Below, piece by piece: positions 1-8,609 of a DNA stretch of 64,000 nucleotides. The position numbers were made by a program, and so were the translations under genes. This DNA comes from Actinoplanes italicus (GTDB lineage: Bacteria; Actinomycetota; Actinomycetes; Mycobacteriales; Micromonosporaceae), in assembly GCF_003001815.1 (NCBI RefSeq), contig NZ_PVMZ01000001.1:496001-560000 (forward strand), read 5' to 3'. The notes beneath the pieces are model-generated. The model was not told where the DNA came from, made no database searches, and worked only from the letters and a program-made list of their open reading frames with translations. How positions within the stretch are numbered: position 1 is the stretch's first letter; the number at the start of each line of letters is the position of its first letter.

Positions 1-2
1 GT

Positions 3-142
3 GATGCAAGACCCTTGGTGCAAGGCCGGTAATGCAGAGCCCTCGGTGCAAGGCCGGTAATGCAGAGCCCTCGGTGCAAGGCCGGTAATGCAGAGCCCTC
101 GGTGCAAGGCCGGTGATGCAAGACCCTTGCTGCAGGGCCGGT
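3..142. repeat. 28-bp tandem repeat, five copies
   Basis: Five head-to-tail 28-bp units start at 3, 31, 59, 87 and 115. The middle three are identical; the outer two differ at a few bases. Degenerate remnants continue to about 200. The array lies just downstream of the minus-strand ABC operon, and no gene is supported in it. Confidence 0.9.
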
Positions 143-207
143 GGTACAAGCCCCGGTAGTCCGGTCGTGCAGGGCCGGGGAATCGGGGCCGGTGGTTCGG
201 GGAGTCG

Positions 208-918
208 TCAGCTCGTTTCGCCGGCCAGGCTGAAAGAGCCCAGGCGGTTGATGGCGGCTACGGTGCCCAGAACCGTGAAGATTGCGCTCATGACGATTGC
301 CGTGGTCAGGCCGATCGTGGACTCCAGGATGGCGGTCGGGGCGATCTTGTCGGCGATGGTGATGACGTACTGGCCGATGGCCAGGTTCTTCGTGCCGCTG
401 ACGAAGTTTCCGAGCAGGCCCTCCCAGACCAGGATGTAGACCAGGCCGACCAGGACCGGGCGACGGCTCACCAGGCTGAAAAGCAGGAACAACGCCGAAT
501 ATGCCAGCGCGCCCACGACGGCGGCCACGGCCAGGGCCGCGCCCAGTTTCACCGAGCCGGCCAGCACGCCGGTGACGAACAGGGGCACGGCCGAGACCAC
601 GGCGGTCACCGAGGCGGCCACCGCGTACTTCGCCAGGATGATCTCGCGGCGGGCCAGGGGCTTGGTGAGAATGTGGACGATCGTGCCGTCGTCGATCTCC
701 GAGCCCAGGACGCCGGTGCCTACGATCAGGGCCACCACGGGGAGCACCACGACTAGGCCCAGGCCGACGATGACCGCCTGGCCCCACATGTCGGGCGACA
801 CGTCGTACGCCCGGCAGATCGCGGCCAGGCCGATCAGCAGGAGGGGCAGCGGCAGGAGCAGCAGTGCCCGGCGGCGGCCGAAGAGGCCGCGCGCGGTGAT
901 GAAAGCGACCGTGGACAT
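208..918 (-). CDS. ABC-2 type transporter permease
   Basis: A 236-residue polytopic membrane protein with about six hydrophobic segments and the ABC-2 permease pattern: a soluble stretch near residues 70-95 (EIDDGTIVHILTKPLARREI) before further helices. It should form the membrane pore for the ATPase encoded immediately upstream, whose TGA overlaps this ATG by one base (TGATG). It is the last gene of a four-gene operon holding two ATPase/permease pairs. The substrate cannot be told from sequence; relatives act in lipid, antibiotic or polymer export. Confidence 0.85.
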   Translation of the reverse strand: MSTVAFITARGLFGRRRALLLLPLPLLLIGLAAICRAYDVSPDMWGQAVIVGLGLVVVLPVVALIVGTGVLGSEIDDGTIVHILTKPLARREIILAKYAVAASVTAVVSAVPLFVTGVLAGSVKLGAALAVAAVVGALAYSALFLLFSLVSRRPVLVGLVYILVWEGLLGNFVSGTKNLAIGQYVITIADKIAPTAILESTIGLTTAIVMSAIFTVLGTVAAINRLGSFSLAGETS

Positions 919-1868
919 CAGCCCTCCAGCAGGTAGGAGAAGACGCTCTCCAGGGACTCGTCGGACGGCACCACCTGGCGCAGCCGGATGCCCTGGTCGA
1001 GCGCGATACGGGGCAGCGCGCGGGTGAAGCTGCCGTAGTCGGAGGCCCGCACGGTCAGGCCGGTGGCCTCGATCTCGATGCCGGCGACCGACTTCTCGGC
1101 GATCAGCGAGACGGCAAGGCGGCGGTCGTCGGAGCTGCGCACGGCGAAGACGTGCGGCCGGTTCGTCATGAGGCGGCGGATCTTGCGGTAGTCGCCGGAG
1201 GCGGCCAGGCGGCCGGCGACGATCACCTGGACCAGGCCAGCGACCTGCTCGACCTCCTCCAGGATGTGCGAGCTGAACAGGATGGTGTGGCCGTTGTCGC
1301 CGAGGCGGTGCAGCAGCTCCATCATGTGCATCCGCTGACGCGGGTCCATGCCGTTGAACGGCTCGTCGAGCAGCAGCACCCGCGGCTCGTGCACCAGTGC
1401 GGCGGCGACCCGCGTGCGCTGGCGCATGCCCTTGGAGAAAGTCTCGATACGACGCTCGGCGGCGTCGGTCATCTCGACGAGTTCGAGGGCGCGCTGGGCG
1501 GCGCCGGCGGGGTCCCGCAGTTTCTGCATCTTGGCGCAGGCGGTCACGAACTGGCGTGCCGTCAGGTAGCCGTGGACCGACTCCCGCTCGGTGACCAGGC
1601 CGAGGTCACGGTAGACGGCCGGGTTGCGCCAGGTGGGCTTGCCGTCGATGGTGACGGTGCCGCGCGAAGGGGCGAGGAACCCCGCCATCATGTGCAGCAC
1701 GGTGGTCTTGCCGGCGCCGTTCGGGCCGAGCAGGCCGGTCACGCCGGGGTGCAGCGACATGGAGATGTCGTTGACCGCGACCACGTTGCCGTACCACCGG
1801 GAGACGGTGGACAGCTCGACCACGCCGGTCGTGGTGGGCGTCTCGGCCGGGAGCGTCTGGGTGGTCAC
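918..1868 (-). CDS. ABC transporter ATP-binding protein
   Basis: A 316-residue ATPase. Walker A is GLLGPNGAGKTT, the signature region is FSKGMRQRTRVAAAL and Walker B is VLLLDEPFNGMDP, followed by the H-loop region LFSSHILEEVE. The roughly 90-residue C-terminal extension is typical of ABC-2 exporters. I chose the GTG at 1868 because it overlaps the upstream permease's stop as GTGA and gives a normal-length N-terminus; the frame stays open upstream but that is antisense-like shadow. It energises the permease at 208-918. Confidence 0.9.
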   Translation of the reverse strand: MTTQTLPAETPTTTGVVELSTVSRWYGNVVAVNDISMSLHPGVTGLLGPNGAGKTTVLHMMAGFLAPSRGTVTIDGKPTWRNPAVYRDLGLVTERESVHGYLTARQFVTACAKMQKLRDPAGAAQRALELVEMTDAAERRIETFSKGMRQRTRVAAALVHEPRVLLLDEPFNGMDPRQRMHMMELLHRLGDNGHTILFSSHILEEVEQVAGLVQVIVAGRLAASGDYRKIRRLMTNRPHVFAVRSSDDRRLAVSLIAEKSVAGIEIEATGLTVRASDYGSFTRALPRIALDQGIRLRQVVPSDESLESVFSYLLEG

Positions 1869-2722
1869 AGCGAGGCCACCTTCCGGTAGCGGGCCAGCAG
1901 GATGAGGAGGCAGGCGACGATCAGGGAGACCGCCTCGATGCCGTAGACCGGGCCGAAGCGGCCCAGCTCGATCTCGAAGTCGCCACCCATCCACTGCCCG
2001 ACCGCGATGAGCAGGAACGGCGGGCTGGCCAGGAAGGCCAGCTGGTTGGCGGTGGTGGACGGCAGGGAGCTGAGCACACCCACGATCGGTGTGGTCACCA
2101 GGAACACCGCGACGATGCCACCGGCCGCGAACGCCTGCTTGCCGGTCAGGGAGGCGACCAGCAGGCTGATACCGGCGAACATCAGGGCGCAGAGGAGGCT
2201 GAAACCCCAGCCCGGCAGCAGGTCGCCGAGCTCGTTCCACACGCCCTTGAAGCCGTCCTTGGTGGTGAACGCCCCGCCGAGGAACATGATGAACTGCGGT
2301 ACGCCGAGGAGCAGCCACACCGCGCTCACCATGGCCGCGTACTTGGCGATGACGTAGTCGGCGGCGCGCAAGGGCCGGCTGAAGTAGAGCGGAAGCGTGC
2401 CGGCCCGCAGATCACGGGAGACCAGCTGCGGTGCGACGATCGCCGCGAAGAAGATGATCAGGAAGTTCATCTGCACGGTGAACTGCGTGTAGGTGAGGAT
2501 CGTCTCCCCGATGACGGAGCGGACCGCGGCCGCGATCACCGCGACCAGGAGCATGATGCCGAAGACCAGCCAGGGGAAGATCTTCGCCTTGGCGGATCGG
2601 CCCAGCCCGAACGCCGCGCGCAGCCCGTGCACGTAGAGCGCCTGCTGCATCGCGAACCGGCCCAGCCGCGGGCCCTCGTATCGCTGGTATCCGATGTCAT
2701 GGATGACGCCGGCCTCAGACAT
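1865..2722 (-). CDS. ABC-2 type transporter permease
   Basis: A 285-residue integral membrane protein with a cytoplasmic N-terminus (residues 1-45) and about six helices. The segment VSRDLRAGTLPLYFSRPLRAADY after the second helix matches the characteristic ABC-2 loop. Its start overlaps the end of the upstream ATPase gene by 8 bp, so it is probably the partner of that ATPase (2715-3629). The operon therefore holds two exporter pairs, which could also mix as heterodimers. Substrate unknown. Confidence 0.85.
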   Translation of the reverse strand: MSEAGVIHDIGYQRYEGPRLGRFAMQQALYVHGLRAAFGLGRSAKAKIFPWLVFGIMLLVAVIAAAVRSVIGETILTYTQFTVQMNFLIIFFAAIVAPQLVSRDLRAGTLPLYFSRPLRAADYVIAKYAAMVSAVWLLLGVPQFIMFLGGAFTTKDGFKGVWNELGDLLPGWGFSLLCALMFAGISLLVASLTGKQAFAAGGIVAVFLVTTPIVGVLSSLPSTTANQLAFLASPPFLLIAVGQWMGGDFEIELGRFGPVYGIEAVSLIVACLLILLARYRKVASL

Positions 2723-3629
2723 CGGCCGTCTCCTTCGTGGTGAAGAGCTCGGCGACGCGGTGCCGACGCTGGTCGAGGCGGTGCAGGTTGAGGTCGAGGT
2801 CGGTGACGGCGTGCAGGATCCGGTCGTAGGCCTCGTCCGACTCCAGAGGCACGAGGAGCATGCGGCCGTCCCGGGTGACCACCAGACCGCGCTGCTCGAG
2901 TGCGGCGGCCAGCTCGTCGGTGCCGTCGGCGACCTCGACCGCGAGGATGTCGGACGCCTCGGTCATGGAGGAGATCCGGTCGGCGCGCAGGAGGCGGCCG
3001 CCCTCGATGGCGATGAGGGAGTCGCAGATCCGCTCGACCTCGCCGAGCAGGTGCGAGCAGACGACCACGGAGATGCCGAACTCGTTGCCGATCCGGTGGA
3101 TCAGGCTGAGCATCGCGTCGCGGCCGGCCGGGTCGAGGCCGTTGGTCGGCTCGTCGAGCAGCAGCAGGTCGGGGTCGTGCACGAGTGCCTGGGCCAGCTT
3201 GACCCGCTGCTTCATGCCGGTGGAGTAGCCACCGATCTGCCGATACCGCTCCTCGTAGAGGCCGACGTGCCGCAGAGCCTCGGAGGCGCGCTCGCGGGCC
3301 GTGGTCTTCGGCAGCCCGCTCATCCGGCCCAGATGGGTCACGAATTCGGCGGCCGAGACGTCCGGCGGCAGGCAGTCGTTCTCCGGCATGTAGCCGACGC
3401 GGGCGCGGACCTGGTCGGTCTGGGTGACCGGGTCGAGGTTGAAGACCCGGACGCTGCCGCCGCTGGGCGCCAGCAGTCCGAGCATGATCTTGATGAAGGT
3501 GCTCTTGCCGGCGCCGTTGGCGCCGACCAAGCCGATGACGCCGGCATCGACGGCGACGGTCAGGTCCGCGAGGGCGGTCACCCCGCCGCCGTACGTCTTG
3601 GTCAGCCCGTCCGTAACGATGATGGTCAC
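2715..3629 (-). CDS. ABC transporter ATP-binding protein
   Basis: A 304-residue ABC ATPase, first gene of the four-gene exporter operon. Walker A is GLVGANGAGKST (about residues 33-44), the signature is YSTGMKQRVKLAQAL and Walker B is LLLLDEPTNGLDP. A C-terminal regulatory extension of about 80 residues follows. It overlaps the next permease gene by 8 bp, implying translational coupling. It hydrolyses ATP to drive export of an unknown substrate. Confidence 0.9.
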   Translation of the reverse strand: MTIIVTDGLTKTYGGGVTALADLTVAVDAGVIGLVGANGAGKSTFIKIMLGLLAPSGGSVRVFNLDPVTQTDQVRARVGYMPENDCLPPDVSAAEFVTHLGRMSGLPKTTARERASEALRHVGLYEERYRQIGGYSTGMKQRVKLAQALVHDPDLLLLDEPTNGLDPAGRDAMLSLIHRIGNEFGISVVVCSHLLGEVERICDSLIAIEGGRLLRADRISSMTEASDILAVEVADGTDELAAALEQRGLVVTRDGRMLLVPLESDEAYDRILHAVTDLDLNLHRLDQRRHRVAELFTTKETADV

Positions 3630-3709
3630 GCGCTCAGCCTAGAAAGCCGCCGCACTCAATCGGATCCGGATTACCCCTGAGGCTCTCTCAGGGTCTCTCA
3701 GCCTCCTCT

Positions 3710-3812
3710 CAGCTGACGCTCACCGAGGAAGGGAGGGAGGCGACAGACAGGCAGGCGGGAGGAAGGCAGGTAGACGGGCAGGCGGGCAGGCGGGCATCAG
3801 CTGACGCTCACC
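3710..3812. repeat. Duplicated 3' end of the GH26 gene with simple repeats
   Basis: The 15-mer CAGCTGACGCTCACC occurs at 3710-3724 and again at 3798-3812, where it is the last codons of the GH26 gene. The DNA between is a run of GGCAGGCGG-type simple repeats. It looks like a short slippage duplication of the gene's 3' end. Confidence 0.75.
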
Positions 3813-5104
3813 TGGAACACCGGCAGCTTGCCGAGGCGGCGGTACTCGCGTAGCGCGTCCGGCGTGCTGTCCACCGACGAGTCCTGCCCCTTGTGGTTGG
3901 CCGGGGTCTCGAAGTGGACCATCGCCTTGATCTTGGGGAACCGGCCGATCTGGTCGCCCACCTCGCGGTAGAACTCGGCCATGTGGTCCGGGTTGCGCTT
4001 GGAGAACCAGACGCCCCATTCGGCGACCATGAGCGGTTTGCCCGGATGCCGCCGGGTCACCCAGTTGTAGAAGCCCGGCCAGTTCGGCTTGCTCGCCGAC
4101 CGGCGGTTGAGCAGCTCGTCGAAGTCGCCGTGGCCGTAACCGGGGTCGCTGTAGGAGTAGGTGTCGAAGCCGATCCAGTCGACCACGTCGTTGCCCGGGT
4201 ACATGTGCTGGAACCAGCTCTTGGTCGTGTGCGGCACATACGCCATGTGAACCAGGACGGTCACCACGTTGTGGGCGCCCTTGGCCCGCAGCCGCTTCAC
4301 CACGTGCCGGAACATCGCGGCGTAGTCGCGGGCGGTGTAGCCGGAGCCGGCCCTCTCGCGCACCTGGTCCTCGGCCTCGTGGTGGATCGCGAAGAAGAAC
4401 TTCTCCCGGTAGTTCTGCCTGATGTGCGAGGCGAGCCGGTCGAGGAACTCATCGGTACGCCGGTCACCGCGGGCGATCTGGGCCCAGGTGGCGCTCTCCG
4501 GTTTCCAGTTGAGCAGCAGGATCCGCTTGCGGCCGGGTTCGCGGGAGATGGCGATCTCCTGCTCGGTGGGGAAGAGCTGCCGGATCCCGCGGTGGTAGGC
4601 GTGGAACACCGCCTGGTGGCGGCCGGTCTTGCGCTCGAACTCGGCGAGCGCCTGTACTCCACGGGCCTCGGTGCGCGCGCCGGGCGCCACTCCCCAGAGC
4701 ACGCCACAGGTCGGGACGAGCTTGGAGCCGGTACGGCAGCGCCGCTCCCCGGACTCCTGCGGATGACTGATCAGCCGGTCGACCCCGGCTCCGGTGGCCA
4801 TGGGCAGCGGGGTCCAGCCCGGGGTGGCGCCGGGCCGGGGCGCGAGCCCGTCGGGCAGCGGGGCCGGGGCGAACGTCCCGACCGGCGGTGCGGGTGGCGT
4901 CACGGCCGGGTCGGTGAAGCCGGTCGGGACGGCTCGGCCGGGCCGATCGGCCGGGTCGGCGGGGGCAGGGGGATCGACGAAAGCGGGTGGGCCGTACGGA
5001 ACCCCGAGCTGGTCGACGCCTCCGGTCCACGCCCAGGAGAGCGTGGTTGTCACGGACATGGCGAACGCCGTGGTCAGCGCGGCGATGCGCAGGCTCTTTC
5101 TCAC
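3797..5104 (-). CDS. Secreted glycoside hydrolase, GH26 (beta-mannanase-like)
   Basis: A 435-residue exported protein. A signal peptide (about residues 1-26, MRKSLRIAALTTAFAMS...) leads into a Pro/Ala-rich linker (about 35-110) and then a TIM-barrel domain. The acid/base Glu is probably in FAIHHEAED and the nucleophile Glu in MVAEWGVW, the placement seen in GH26 endo-beta-mannanases. It diverges from the polysaccharide operon at 5286 and has a distant GH26 relative at that operon's other end (14301-15293), so it probably trims or degrades the polymer made by this locus. The true substrate is unproven. Confidence 0.8.
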   Translation of the reverse strand: MRKSLRIAALTTAFAMSVTTTLSWAWTGGVDQLGVPYGPPAFVDPPAPADPADRPGRAVPTGFTDPAVTPPAPPVGTFAPAPLPDGLAPRPGATPGWTPLPMATGAGVDRLISHPQESGERRCRTGSKLVPTCGVLWGVAPGARTEARGVQALAEFERKTGRHQAVFHAYHRGIRQLFPTEQEIAISREPGRKRILLLNWKPESATWAQIARGDRRTDEFLDRLASHIRQNYREKFFFAIHHEAEDQVRERAGSGYTARDYAAMFRHVVKRLRAKGAHNVVTVLVHMAYVPHTTKSWFQHMYPGNDVVDWIGFDTYSYSDPGYGHGDFDELLNRRSASKPNWPGFYNWVTRRHPGKPLMVAEWGVWFSKRNPDHMAEFYREVGDQIGRFPKIKAMVHFETPANHKGQDSSVDSTPDALREYRRLGKLPVFQVSVS

Positions 5105-5285
5105 AATGGCCGAGTATCAAAGGATCATGCCCGAATGTCCAGTAACACCATGATTTAAACCCAAATAGGTATTTCGTGGCTTTCATCCAGACTGGGGAAA
5201 GATCACGATTCGATCGACAGCCCGACTCGACCCACTCGATCGGGCCTGGAAAACTGTCCCCCAAACAGCAGCAGGGGGATTCGAA
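5105..5285. promoter_or_regulatory. Divergent promoter region with an RBS-masking hairpin
   Basis: This 181-bp gap between the divergent GH26 and APS-kinase genes has the most AT-rich patch nearby (about 5145-5180), suiting back-to-back promoters. In the plus transcript TCCCCC (5257-5262) can pair with GGGGGA (5274-5279), which is the ribosome-binding site of the GTG at 5286. The pairing is seen; regulation of translation is inferred. Confidence 0.5.
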
Positions 5286-6806
5286 GTGAATGGTTCGGTA
5301 CTTCCCGAGGACGTTCTCCGTGACGCTCCCTCCTTCACGCCGCGCCCCTATGAGCTGGCGGATCTCGAGCTGCTGCTCTCCGGCGCGTATGCGCCGCTCA
5401 CCGGCTTCCTCGGGCGCGCCGACCTGGCCGCCCTGTCCCGCACCGGCCGCCTCGCCGACGGCACGCCGTGGCCGGTCCCGGTGACCTGCGAGGTGCCCGG
5501 TGAGGTGGCGTCCGTGCTGGACCCGTCCGACCCGGGCCGCCGCGCCCTGGTGCTCACCGACATGGAGGGTGCCCCGGTCGCCGCGATCGAGGTGACCGAC
5601 GTCTGGCAGACCGGCGAGAACCGGTTCGGCATCGGTGGCCCGGTCCGCCGGATGGGTGACGGCGGGCACGGCCCGTTCCAGCGGCTGCGCCGCACGCCGG
5701 AGGAGGTCCGGGCGCTGATGCCACCGGGCCGGGTGCTCGGCGTGATCGCCGACCGGCCGCTGCACCGGCCGCAACTGGCGCAGATCGCGCACGCCGCCCG
5801 TACCCTCGCGGCTCATCTCTTGATCTTGATCCCGGTCAGCGGACCGGGACCGGACGGCCTGCCTCCGGAGGCGCTGGTCCGCTCGATCTTCGCGGCTCGC
5901 GACCGGATGCCCCCGGCAACCGTGGTGGCCGTGCCGCTGCTCACCCGTGGCGACGAGATGCGTGACGCGCTCCTGCGCGCCCGGGTCGCCGGCGCGTACG
6001 GCGTGACCCACGTGCTGTCCACCGGCGACACCCTCTCCGGGGCGGGTCTGCGCGTGCTGGTCCCGCGTGAGCTCGCCTACGACAACCGGGACGGTCAGTG
6101 GCGCTGGCGCGACGACATCCCTCCGCGCAACCGCCGCCTGGCGATGCCCCCGGCCGAGATCGACGACCTGCTCGACCGGGGTTTCCCGCTGCCCGAGTGG
6201 CACACCCCGCCGGCCGTCGCCAAGGAACTGTCCCGGGTACGCCCGCCGCGCCGGCACCGTGGTCTCGTGGTGTTCTTCACCGGCCTGTCCGGTTCCGGCA
6301 AGTCGACGGTCGCCCGCAACCTGGCCGACGCCATGCGGGAGAACGGGGATCGCACCATCACCCTGCTCGACGGTGACGTGGTGCGTCGCGAGCTGACCGC
6401 CGGCCTCGGCTTCAGCAAGGCCGACCGGGACCGCAACGTGCGCCGGATCGGCTGGGTGGCCGCCGAGGTGGGCCGCCATCGGGGCATGGCGGTGGCCTGT
6501 CCGATCGCGCCCTACGACGCGGCACGGCGGGCGGCACGGCGGATGGCGGTCGAGGCGGGGGCCGGGTTCATCCTGATCCATGTGGCGACGCCGCTCGAGG
6601 TCTGCGAGAGCCGGGATCGCAAGGGGTTGTACGCCCGGGCGCGCGCCGGCCAGCTGCGTGGCATGACCGGAATCGACGACCCGTACGAGGAGCCGGCCGA
6701 CGCCCAGCTGACGCTGGACACCACGACGATGACCGTTCCCGAGGCGGTCGAGATGGTGCTCGGTTACCTGGTCGAGAACGGGTGGGTGGAGCCCAAACTG
6801 ACCTGA
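5286..6806 (+). CDS. cysC: APS kinase with degenerate ATP-sulfurylase domain (PAPS supply)
   Basis: A 506-residue two-domain protein. The C-terminal half (about 320-506) is an intact adenylylsulfate kinase: P-loop GLSGSGKST at 333-341, LDGDVVRRELTAGLGFSKADR and PIAPYDAARR. The N-terminal half has the ATP-sulfurylase fold layout, but the motifs are altered. The QxRNPxH region reads ADRPLHRP (155-162), and a GRDHAG motif is absent where STGDTLSG stands. It therefore probably makes PAPS from APS only, with sulfurylase activity doubtful. GTG start with AGGGGGA upstream. It opens an operon that also encodes a sulfotransferase, which would use the PAPS. Confidence 0.88.
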   Translation: MNGSVLPEDVLRDAPSFTPRPYELADLELLLSGAYAPLTGFLGRADLAALSRTGRLADGTPWPVPVTCEVPGEVASVLDPSDPGRRALVLTDMEGAPVAAIEVTDVWQTGENRFGIGGPVRRMGDGGHGPFQRLRRTPEEVRALMPPGRVLGVIADRPLHRPQLAQIAHAARTLAAHLLILIPVSGPGPDGLPPEALVRSIFAARDRMPPATVVAVPLLTRGDEMRDALLRARVAGAYGVTHVLSTGDTLSGAGLRVLVPRELAYDNRDGQWRWRDDIPPRNRRLAMPPAEIDDLLDRGFPLPEWHTPPAVAKELSRVRPPRRHRGLVVFFTGLSGSGKSTVARNLADAMRENGDRTITLLDGDVVRRELTAGLGFSKADRDRNVRRIGWVAAEVGRHRGMAVACPIAPYDAARRAARRMAVEAGAGFILIHVATPLEVCESRDRKGLYARARAGQLRGMTGIDDPYEEPADAQLTLDTTTMTVPEAVEMVLGYLVENGWVEPKLT

Positions 6807-6896
6807 CCCCATCACTCCCGGCGGGTTCGGGACGTTAGCCCTCTGGGGCGAAACGCCCAAACCGACACACCTTTCCCGGAAGGTCGCCGAAGACTG

Positions 6897-8609
6897 ATGG
6901 AACCGTCCCGCCCCTCGTCCGATCTCTCGCACTACCTCGGTGCGTTCCGCCGGCACTGGTGGATCGCCCTGGTGGCCACGGGTGCCGGCCTGGGTGGCGG
7001 CGCGGTCCTGACCCAGGCCATGCCGAAGGTCTACGAGTCGTCCGCCTCGGTGCTCGTCGAATCGGTCGGCCAGGACACCAACGCCGAGGGTGGCCGGACC
7101 AAGGGCACCGTCAACCTGGACACCGAGGCCCAGCTGGTCGGCTCCGGGGCGGTCGCGGTCAAGGCGGCCACCCTGCTGCGCAGCGACGTGTCGCCGATCG
7201 AACTGGCCAAGTCGGTGTCGGTACAGGTGCCGGCGAACACCACCGTCCTGGTGATCACCTTCAAGGCGGACGATCCGCGGGAGGCGCAGGCCGGTTCGCA
7301 CGCGTTCGCCGAGGCGTACCTGCGCAACCGAGAGGAGACCGCCCGTGCCCAGCTGGACAAGCGGATCCGCTCGCTCAACCTCAAGGTCCGGCAGCTGACC
7401 ACGGTCCTGACCGGGATCAACGCGAAACTGGCCGTCGCGGCCAAGGGCAGCTCCACCGAGAGCAACCTGCAGAGCCTGCGCAACAACTCGCAGAACCAGC
7501 TCAACTCGCTGACCGGACGCCTCAACGAGCTGACCACCACGATGGTCGGTGGCGGCAGCATCATCAGCGACTCCCGACTGCCCGAGGAACCGACCAGCCC
7601 GAACGCGTGGCTCAACATCGGCACCGGCGGCATGCTCGGCCTGTTGCTCGGGCTCGGACTGGCCTACCTGCGGGAACGCTTCGACCGGCGGCTCGTCACC
7701 CCGAACGACGTCCGCGACCGGGGCCGGGTTGCGGTGCTGGCCGCGCTGGACGAACGCAGCACCCCGCACTTCGACGACGTGCTGCAGCCGTACGGGCCGG
7801 GCGGGCGGGTGTTCAACCGGCTGCGCAACGAGGTGCTCGCGGCACTGCGCGACGACGACCGGATCATCGTGGTCACCGGCACCAGCCGCGGCTCGGCGAG
7901 CACGCTGGTCGCTGCGAACCTGGCGGCGGCGCTGGCCCGTACCGGAAGTGATGTCGTCCTGATCGGCGCCCACCTGCCGGACAGCGTCATCGACGCGGCG
8001 CCGCTGGCCCGGATGTTCGGGGTCTCGGCGATGCCCGGCCTCTCCGACCTGCTGGCCGGACGGGTGAGCCTGACCCGCGCCCTGCAGCGCACCCCGCGTA
8101 TCCCTTCGCTGCGCGTGGTCACCACCGGCGGTGCGGCCACCGCGGCCGGGCTGATGCAGTCGCAGCGACTCAAGGACACCCTGCAGACGCTGCGCCAGCA
8201 GGGTGGATACGTGGTCATCGAGGCGCCGTCGACCAGCAGCAGCGCGGACGCGCAGAGCCTGGCCAGCCTCGCCGACGCGGCGATCCTCGCGGTCGAGCTG
8301 CGCCGGTCCCGGCGGCCGGCCCTGGTCGACGCCACCGAGCAGCTGCAGCGGGTCGGCACGCGCCTGCTCGGCGCCGTGGTGCTGCCGCGGCTCGCCGAGA
8401 TGCGCCCGGCCGATCCGATCGTGCCCGCGATCACCCTGCCCGCCCCGATCGAGGATGACGCGGACGCGGACGGCGCGGCCGCGGGCGAGGGCCCGACCCA
8501 GCAGCTCTCGTTCGCCGGCAGGCAGCGTCCGGGCGGTCAGGACGGCGGCGACGCCACCGCGGTCATCGACCTCACCAGCGCCGGCACCGCGGACGGCGAC
8601 GACAAGTGA
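6897..8609 (+). CDS. Wzz/BY-kinase-like polysaccharide co-polymerase, kinase motifs degenerate
   Basis: A 570-residue protein with the Wzz layout: helix about 22-42, an extracytoplasmic coiled-coil-rich domain (60-225), a second helix (240-257), then a cytoplasmic BY-kinase-like domain. The nucleotide-binding motifs are damaged. The Walker A position reads GTSRGSAST (328-336) with no lysine, Walker A' is VVLIGAHLP without its Asp, and Walker B is VVIEAPS. No C-terminal tyrosine cluster is present; the tail is acidic and disordered. It probably sets polymer chain length without kinase activity. The stop overlaps the next start as GTGA. Confidence 0.82.
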   Translation: MEPSRPSSDLSHYLGAFRRHWWIALVATGAGLGGGAVLTQAMPKVYESSASVLVESVGQDTNAEGGRTKGTVNLDTEAQLVGSGAVAVKAATLLRSDVSPIELAKSVSVQVPANTTVLVITFKADDPREAQAGSHAFAEAYLRNREETARAQLDKRIRSLNLKVRQLTTVLTGINAKLAVAAKGSSTESNLQSLRNNSQNQLNSLTGRLNELTTTMVGGGSIISDSRLPEEPTSPNAWLNIGTGGMLGLLLGLGLAYLRERFDRRLVTPNDVRDRGRVAVLAALDERSTPHFDDVLQPYGPGGRVFNRLRNEVLAALRDDDRIIVVTGTSRGSASTLVAANLAAALARTGSDVVLIGAHLPDSVIDAAPLARMFGVSAMPGLSDLLAGRVSLTRALQRTPRIPSLRVVTTGGAATAAGLMQSQRLKDTLQTLRQQGGYVVIEAPSTSSSADAQSLASLADAAILAVELRRSRRPALVDATEQLQRVGTRLLGAVVLPRLAEMRPADPIVPAITLPAPIEDDADADGAAAGEGPTQQLSFAGRQRPGGQDGGDATAVIDLTSAGTADGDDK

